Part shown: positions 60,189 to 64,000 of the stretch, one piece after another
Layout of the letters: every line of letters begins with the position of its first letter
Numbering within the stretch: the stretch's first letter is position 1
DNA from: Microbacterium sp. Root553
GTDB taxonomy: Bacteria; Actinomycetota; Actinomycetes; Actinomycetales; Microbacteriaceae
NCBI RefSeq assembly: GCF_001426995.1
Contig: NZ_LMFY01000001.1
Span: 2,537,471 to 2,601,470, forward strand
Length of the DNA stretch: 64,000 nucleotides
Direction: 5' to 3'
Made by a program: the position numbers and the translations under genes
The notes under the pieces: model-generated
Database searches by the model: none
The model's input: only the letters and a program-made list of their open reading frames with translations
Told to the model about the DNA's origin: nothing

Positions 60189-60671
60189 GTGAACAAGTCG
60201 TCCCACCATTCAAACACCCTTATCGGGTGGCGAGAATGGGTGAGCCTGCCTGATCTCGGCGTCGATTGGCTCAAGGCCAAGATCGACACGGGTGCGCGGA
60301 CCTCCTCGCTGCATGCGTTCGAGATCCACGAGTTCGAGCGCGACGGCGTGTCGTGGGTGCGCTTCCGCGTCAAGCCCTGGCAGGACAGCCAGGAGGACGC
60401 GGTGGTCGTGGAGTCTCCGGTGCACGACCGACGCGCGGTGCGGAGCTCCTCAGGCCATGCCCAGGAGCGTCTGGTCGTCGAGATGCTCATCCGTCTGCAC
60501 GACCGCGAAGTGCTCGCCGAGGTGACGCTGAGCAATCGCGACGAGATGGGATTCCGGATGCTCATCGGACGCGAGGCGCTCCGTCGGGGCTACCTCGTCG
60601 ATCCGGCGCGGTCCTTCGTCGGTGGACGAGCACCCCGTGAGGCCCGACGCCGCAACCGCGGCAAGGAGTGA
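60189..60671 (+). CDS. rimB: RimB-type retropepsin-like protease (putative ATP-dependent zinc protease)
   Basis: A 160-residue RimB/DUF785 protein: IGWREWVSLPDLGVDWLKAKIDTGARTSSLHA, with the DTGA retropepsin loop, and EVTLSNRDEMGFRMLIGREALRRGYLVDPARSF. Members are aspartyl-protease-like; in Pseudomonas RimB works with RimK to set S6 glutamylation. Divergent pairing with rimK supports a shared role here. GTG start; CAGGAT lies 6 nt upstream. Ends 10 bases before the RDD gene stop. Confidence 0.9.
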   Translation: MNKSSHHSNTLIGWREWVSLPDLGVDWLKAKIDTGARTSSLHAFEIHEFERDGVSWVRFRVKPWQDSQEDAVVVESPVHDRRAVRSSSGHAQERLVVEMLIRLHDREVLAEVTLSNRDEMGFRMLIGREALRRGYLVDPARSFVGGRAPREARRRNRGKE

Positions 60672-60680
60672 CGCGGCGAC

Positions 60681-61109
60681 TCAGGCGCGGATGAGCACGA
60701 GCCCCGTCGCCTTGTCGTGGAGCCCGCGCTGGTCGGCGTCGAACACGACGGCGGGGATCACGATGACGAGCAGCAGCGTGCGCACGATCGGACGCCACAG
60801 CCCCACCCAGCCGCCATCGAGGCGCACGAGCCGCATCCCGAGGATGCGGTGCCCCGGGCTTCCGCCCGCGGTCGGGATGAACAGGATCTGCAGCACCGCG
60901 AAGACCGCCATCGGAGCGAACATGGTCAGCCCCGCCTCGCTCGGCAGCGCGAACTGGTCGTAGCCCAAGAACCCCGTAGCGATGATCGTCGCGGCAAGGT
61001 AGTCGATGAGGAGCGCGCCGATCCGCCGGCCCGGTCTGGCGATGCTGCCCGTACCCGTCCGGGGCATTCCGAGGCGTTCTCCGGGGTACGTGTTCACAGC
61101 GTCCGTCAC
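60681..61109 (-). CDS. RDD family membrane protein
   Basis: A 142-residue membrane protein with three hydrophobic segments and the RDD pattern: RRIGALLIDYLAATIIA (Arg and Asp in helix 1) and HRILGMRLVRLDGG, then RGLHDKATGLVLI. RDD proteins are thought to help transport, but their function is unclear. The RDD-glnA arrangement is known in Mycobacterium. GTG with TAGGCT 6 nt upstream; the GlnR box of glnA overlaps where its -35 would be, so nitrogen status may control both genes. Confidence 0.88.
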   Translation of the reverse strand: MTDAVNTYPGERLGMPRTGTGSIARPGRRIGALLIDYLAATIIATGFLGYDQFALPSEAGLTMFAPMAVFAVLQILFIPTAGGSPGHRILGMRLVRLDGGWVGLWRPIVRTLLLVIVIPAVVFDADQRGLHDKATGLVLIRA

Positions 61110-61115
61110 GTCACA

Positions 61116-61121
61116 AGCCTA
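61116..61121 (-). promoter_or_regulatory. Leaderless -10 hexamer for the RDD gene
   Basis: On the minus strand TAGGCT, 6 nt, then GTG at 61109. Confidence 0.5.
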
Positions 61122-61128
61122 CCGGCGC

Positions 61129-61166
61129 GTAACACGTTCGAAACAAAGCGGATACCGTGGAGTAAC
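61129..61166 (+). promoter_or_regulatory. Double GlnR box upstream of glnA
   Basis: GTAAC-N6-GAAAC-N6-GATAC-N6-GTAAC: four half-sites in exact 11-base register, matching the actinobacterial GlnR a1-b1-a2-b2 pattern. CACAAT at 61184-61189 is a likely -10, which puts the boxes about 30-65 bases upstream of the start point, an activator position. Confidence 0.8.
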
Positions 61167-61227
61167 GCCCCGCACGTACTGTGCACAATGGCCGTGAAGC
61201 CATCGATCCGCAATCCAGGAGTCGTAC

Positions 61228-62652
61228 ATGTTCAAAGATTCGTCCGAGGTGCTGAGCTACATCAAGGAGAACGACGTCAAGTTCCTTGACATCCGATTCA
61301 CTGATCTTCCTGGTGTCCAGCAGCACTTCAACATCCCCGCTGCGACCGTGGACGAGGACTTCTTCGTCGACGGTCAGCTGTTCGACGGCTCGTCGATCCG
61401 CGGCTTCGCGAGCATCCACGAGTCTGACATGCAGCTCATCCCCGACGTGACGACGGCCTACATGGACCCGTTCCGCGAGGCGAGCACGCTCGTGATGATC
61501 TTCGACATCTACAACCCGCGCACCGGGGAGATCTACTCCAAGGACCCGCGTCAGGTCGCCAAGAAGGCTGAGAAGTACCTCGCCTCGACCGGCATCGCCG
61601 ACACCGCGTTCTTCGCTCCCGAGGCCGAGTTCTACATCTTCGACGACGTGCGCTACTCGGTCACCGCCGGCGAGAGCTTCTACAAGGTCGACTCCGAGGA
61701 GGCCGCGTGGAACACCGGTCGCGAGGAGGAGGGCGGAAACCTCGCCAACAAGACCCCGTACAAGGGCGGCTACTTCCCCGTCAGCCCGGTCGACAAGACC
61801 GCTGACCTGCGCGACGACATCACCCTGAAGCTGATCGAGGCCGGGTTCATCCTCGAGCGCTCGCACCACGAGGTGGGCACCGCCGGCCAGCAGGAGATCA
61901 ACTACCGCTTCGACACCATGGTGCACTCGGCGGACGACATCCTGAAGTTCAAGTACATCGTCAAGAACACCGCCGAGGAGTGGGGCAAGGTCGCCACCTT
62001 CATGCCGAAGCCGCTGTACGGCGACAACGGCTCGGGCATGCACACGCACCAGTCGCTGTGGAACGACGGCAAGCCGCTGTTCTACGACGAGGCCGGCTAC
62101 GGCCAGCTCAGCGACATCGCGCGCTGGTACATCGGCGGCATCCTGGCGCACGCGCCGGCACTGCTGGCGTTCACCAACCCGACGCTGAACAGCTACCACC
62201 GCCTGGTCAAGGGCTTCGAGGCTCCGGTCAACCTGGTCTACTCGGCCGGAAACCGCTCGGCCGCGATCCGCATCCCGATCACGGGTTCGAACCCGAAGGC
62301 CAAGCGCATCGAGTTCCGTGCACCGGATGCCTCGGGCAACCCGTACCTCGCGTTCGCCGCGCAGCTCATGGCCGGCCTCGACGGCATCAAGAACCGCATC
62401 GAGCCGCACGAGCCGGTCGACAAGGACCTCTACGAGCTTCCTCCCGAGGAGGCGAAGAACATCCCCCAGGTTCCGAACTCGCTGCTCGACTCGCTCGACG
62501 CGCTGAAGGAGGACCACCAGTTCCTCCTCGAGGGCGGCGTGTTCACCGAGGAGCTCATCGAGACCTGGATCTCGTACAAGTACGAGAACGAGATCCTGCC
62601 GATGGCTCAGCGCCCGCACCCGTTCGAGTACGAGCTGTACTTCGGCGTCTGA
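61228..62652 (+). CDS. glnA: Glutamine synthetase type I
   Basis: A 474-residue dodecameric glutamine synthetase joining ammonia and glutamate with ATP, the main ammonium-assimilating enzyme. [17 protein letters not shown], the metal and glutamate-binding [27 protein letters not shown], and the ATP region [26 protein letters not shown] are intact. Y402 in [11 protein letters not shown] is the adenylylation site, so control by GlnE is likely. AGGAG precedes the ATG. A double GlnR box lies 60-100 bases upstream and ties expression to nitrogen supply, as with amt in this window. Confidence 0.97.
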   Translation: MFKDSSEVLSYIKENDVKFLDIRFTDLPGVQQHFNIPAATVDEDFFVDGQLFDGSSIRGFASIHESDMQLIPDVTTAYMDPFREASTLVMIFDIYNPRTGEIYSKDPRQVAKKAEKYLASTGIADTAFFAPEAEFYIFDDVRYSVTAGESFYKVDSEEAAWNTGREEEGGNLANKTPYKGGYFPVSPVDKTADLRDDITLKLIEAGFILERSHHEVGTAGQQEINYRFDTMVHSADDILKFKYIVKNTAEEWGKVATFMPKPLYGDNGSGMHTHQSLWNDGKPLFYDEAGYGQLSDIARWYIGGILAHAPALLAFTNPTLNSYHRLVKGFEAPVNLVYSAGNRSAAIRIPITGSNPKAKRIEFRAPDASGNPYLAFAAQLMAGLDGIKNRIEPHEPVDKDLYELPPEEAKNIPQVPNSLLDSLDALKEDHQFLLEGGVFTEELIETWISYKYENEILPMAQRPHPFEYELYFGV

Positions 62653-62709
62653 CACCCGGTAGCGCGTTCTCGATTCACAGACATCGAGGAGCGCGCTCCG
62701 AGGCCACCG

Positions 62710-62764
62710 AGCCCCGGCTTCGACGACATCTCCGCAGAGATGCACATCGAAGCCGGGGCTTTCT
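62710..62764 (+). terminator. Rho-independent terminator after glnA
   Basis: A perfect 14-bp outer stem AGCCCCGGCTTCGA with an inner CATCTC/GAGATG stem, followed by TTTCT. Confidence 0.88.
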
Positions 62765-62814
62765 GCTGTGCGTGAGCACGACACGGCCGCGCGCCGTGGC
62801 GCAGTGGTTCCGTC

Positions 62815-64000
62815 TCAGCGCGTGGCGACGCCCTGAGACGGCGGGGACTCGGGAAAGTAGTGCCGTTCGCGGGGCTCGCCCTGGATATGCGCTCGGGCAT
62901 CGGCCTGGATCTCACGATCGCGCCCGGTCAGTCTCTGTGTCTGCTGACGCCGGTATTCACCCCAGGACGGGACCATGAACGACTCGAGCAGCACATCCTG
63001 TTCCTCCCCGCTGCGCAGAAGGGTCCACCGATACCCGCCCGTGCGGCGCCGGGAAGCCTCGACCAGCCGCATGGCCTCGCGGAACGGCTCGACGCGGCCG
63101 GGATCCACGGTGTAGGTGATCTGCACCAGCACAGGACCGTCGGTCGGCTGCGGGTCGAGAACGAGGGTGGGCGTGGGCCACGACATCGACACCGTGCGGT
63201 CCACGGTGCTGGTGCCAGGCAGAAGAGGAAGCCACGCGACACTCACTGCCACGATGACGAGCAGCGCCGCGGCCGCCGCCAGGGATATCGCCGTGCTGAG
63301 CGCGCCGGCCAGAGCGCCCCACCCGAAGGATCCCACTGCCATCGCCCCCATGAACACGAGGATGTAGATCGATGCCCCGCGCGATCGCACCCACTGGGGA
63401 AGGGTCAGCTGCAGTGCGGCATTGAGCACCGTGAGCGTCCCGATCCAGGCGACGCCGGCGAGGACGAGCAGCGGCAGCATCGGGACGAAGGGCAGGAACG
63501 CCGCAGCGAGGGTGCCGACCGCGAACAGCAGCGCGCTCACCCCGATCACCGCGTTGTCCGAGAATCGCTTTCTGGCGACGGGCAGGACGAAGATGCCCAG
63601 CACGGCACCGGCGCCGACCGCGCCGAGAAGGAACCCGTATCCGCTCGAGGTGAGGCCCAGCCGTGTGGCGGTGACGGGAAGCAGGGCCCACAGCGCGCTG
63701 GCGGGAAGAGCGAACAGGGCTGACCTCAGCAGGATGCGACGCACCAGATGGGCGGATGCGACGTAGCGGACGCCCGCTCGGAGCGCGGCGCCGAAAGGTT
63801 CGCGGTCGTCGAGGCCGAGCTGCGGTGGACGCCTCCACCACCACAGCGCAGCGACTGCGGCGACGAAGCTGAGCGCGTTGATGCCGAACACCACCGGGGC
63901 GCCGAACAGCGACAGGACCACTCCGGCCAGAGCGGGCCCGACTGCGCGGGCGCCGTTCACCGTGACTCCGCCGAGCGCCGAGGACGCACCGATGAGCGGA
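62815..64000 (-). CDS. MFS transporter, EntS-like, with C-terminal ABM-like domain (5' end outside window)
   Basis: At least 394 codons are visible and the frame stays open to the right edge (PLIGASSALGGVTVNGARAVGPALAG), so the N-terminus is missing. The visible part has about eight membrane helices, with the N-x-AR-x-xGPALAG signature of the MFS_3/EntS exporter group. After the last helix a soluble domain of about 110 residues (VLVQITYTVDPGRVEPFREAM ... RLTGRDREIQADARAHI) resembles the antibiotic-biosynthesis-monooxygenase-like tail usual in this subgroup. Likely a drug or siderophore exporter; substrate unknown. It converges on glnA with a terminator between. Confidence 0.88.
   Translation of the reverse strand, partial: PLIGASSALGGVTVNGARAVGPALAGVVLSLFGAPVVFGINALSFVAAVAALWWWRRPPQLGLDDREPFGAALRAGVRYVASAHLVRRILLRSALFALPASALWALLPVTATRLGLTSSGYGFLLGAVGAGAVLGIFVLPVARKRFSDNAVIGVSALLFAVGTLAAAFLPFVPMLPLLVLAGVAWIGTLTVLNAALQLTLPQWVRSRGASIYILVFMGAMAVGSFGWGALAGALSTAISLAAAAALLVIVAVSVAWLPLLPGTSTVDRTVSMSWPTPTLVLDPQPTDGPVLVQITYTVDPGRVEPFREAMRLVEASRRRTGGYRWTLLRSGEEQDVLLESFMVPSWGEYRRQQTQRLTGRDREIQADARAHIQGEPRERHYFPESPPSQGVATR

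Overview
This 64 kb window is very GC-rich and gene-dense. It looks like an ordinary chromosomal segment of an actinobacterium of the family Microbacteriaceae, most likely Microbacterium. That placement is inferred from gene content and order, not from a database search. Supporting clues are blocks also seen in other actinobacteria (thrS with an Ap4A-phosphorylase-like HIT gene; DUF3000-rnd-dxs; dut-DUF3710-DUF3159 facing DUF3093 and DUF4193; sseA-sufE; RDD-glnA), an SepH homologue, a second type II topoisomerase pair split over two loci, and many starts that look leaderless. No phage, insertion sequence, CRISPR array or rRNA was seen, and no gene-free stretch exceeds 300 bases.

Layout. 0-5 kb: HIT protein, thrS, a YnfA-type membrane protein and a NarL-type two-component pair. 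5-13.8 kb: an anchored hydrolase, small membrane proteins, photolyase, a large secreted repeat protein, a four-tRNA cluster, and two small zinc-finger-like proteins, one of GIY-YIG/T5orf172 type. 13.8-20.7 kb: ammonium transporter, ZapE, sulfurtransferase plus SufE, a hydrolase, DUF3000 and RNase D. 20.7-32.5 kb: a fadA-fadB beta-oxidation pair, a lipid kinase, dxs, aconitase and the dut cluster. 32.5-37.8 kb: DUF4193, SepH, a phosphatase-fold protein and parC.

37.9-43.1 kb: a tightly overlapped four-gene operon (SDR, metallo-beta-lactamase, PaaK/F390-type adenylating enzyme, KAS III) with a divergent glycosyltransferase, lying between parC and parE. It resembles olefin/beta-lactone (OleABCD) biosynthesis in enzyme classes but with different families, so it is a candidate undescribed lipid pathway.

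43.2-50.6 kb: parE, a DUF7455 zinc protein, then a pair of overlapping alanine-racemase-like genes with complementary defects. One keeps the PLP lysine and lost the catalytic tyrosine; the other keeps the tyrosine domain and lost the lysine and most of the barrel. They are followed by a divergent ATP-grasp enzyme, a CofE-like gamma-glutamyl ligase and the primary sigma factor. I read the racemase pair as a possible obligate heterodimer, perhaps making a D-amino acid for the cell wall. This is the most interesting item in the window.

50.7-64 kb: PAC2 protein, leucyl aminopeptidase, dihydrolipoamide dehydrogenase and the E2 acyltransferase (central 2-oxoacid oxidation), an unknown anchored protein, DUF4191, a RimK-TrkA_C fusion facing RimB, an RDD protein, glnA with a near-ideal double GlnR box, and the 3' part of an MFS exporter cut by the window edge.

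Regulatory themes visible in the DNA: a TAnnnT hexamer exactly 6 nt before the start codon at many genes (leaderless transcription), GlnR-like boxes at glnA and amt linking nitrogen uptake and assimilation, a perfect palindrome upstream of aconitase, and hairpins inside two coding regions (thrS and a MazF-like gene).
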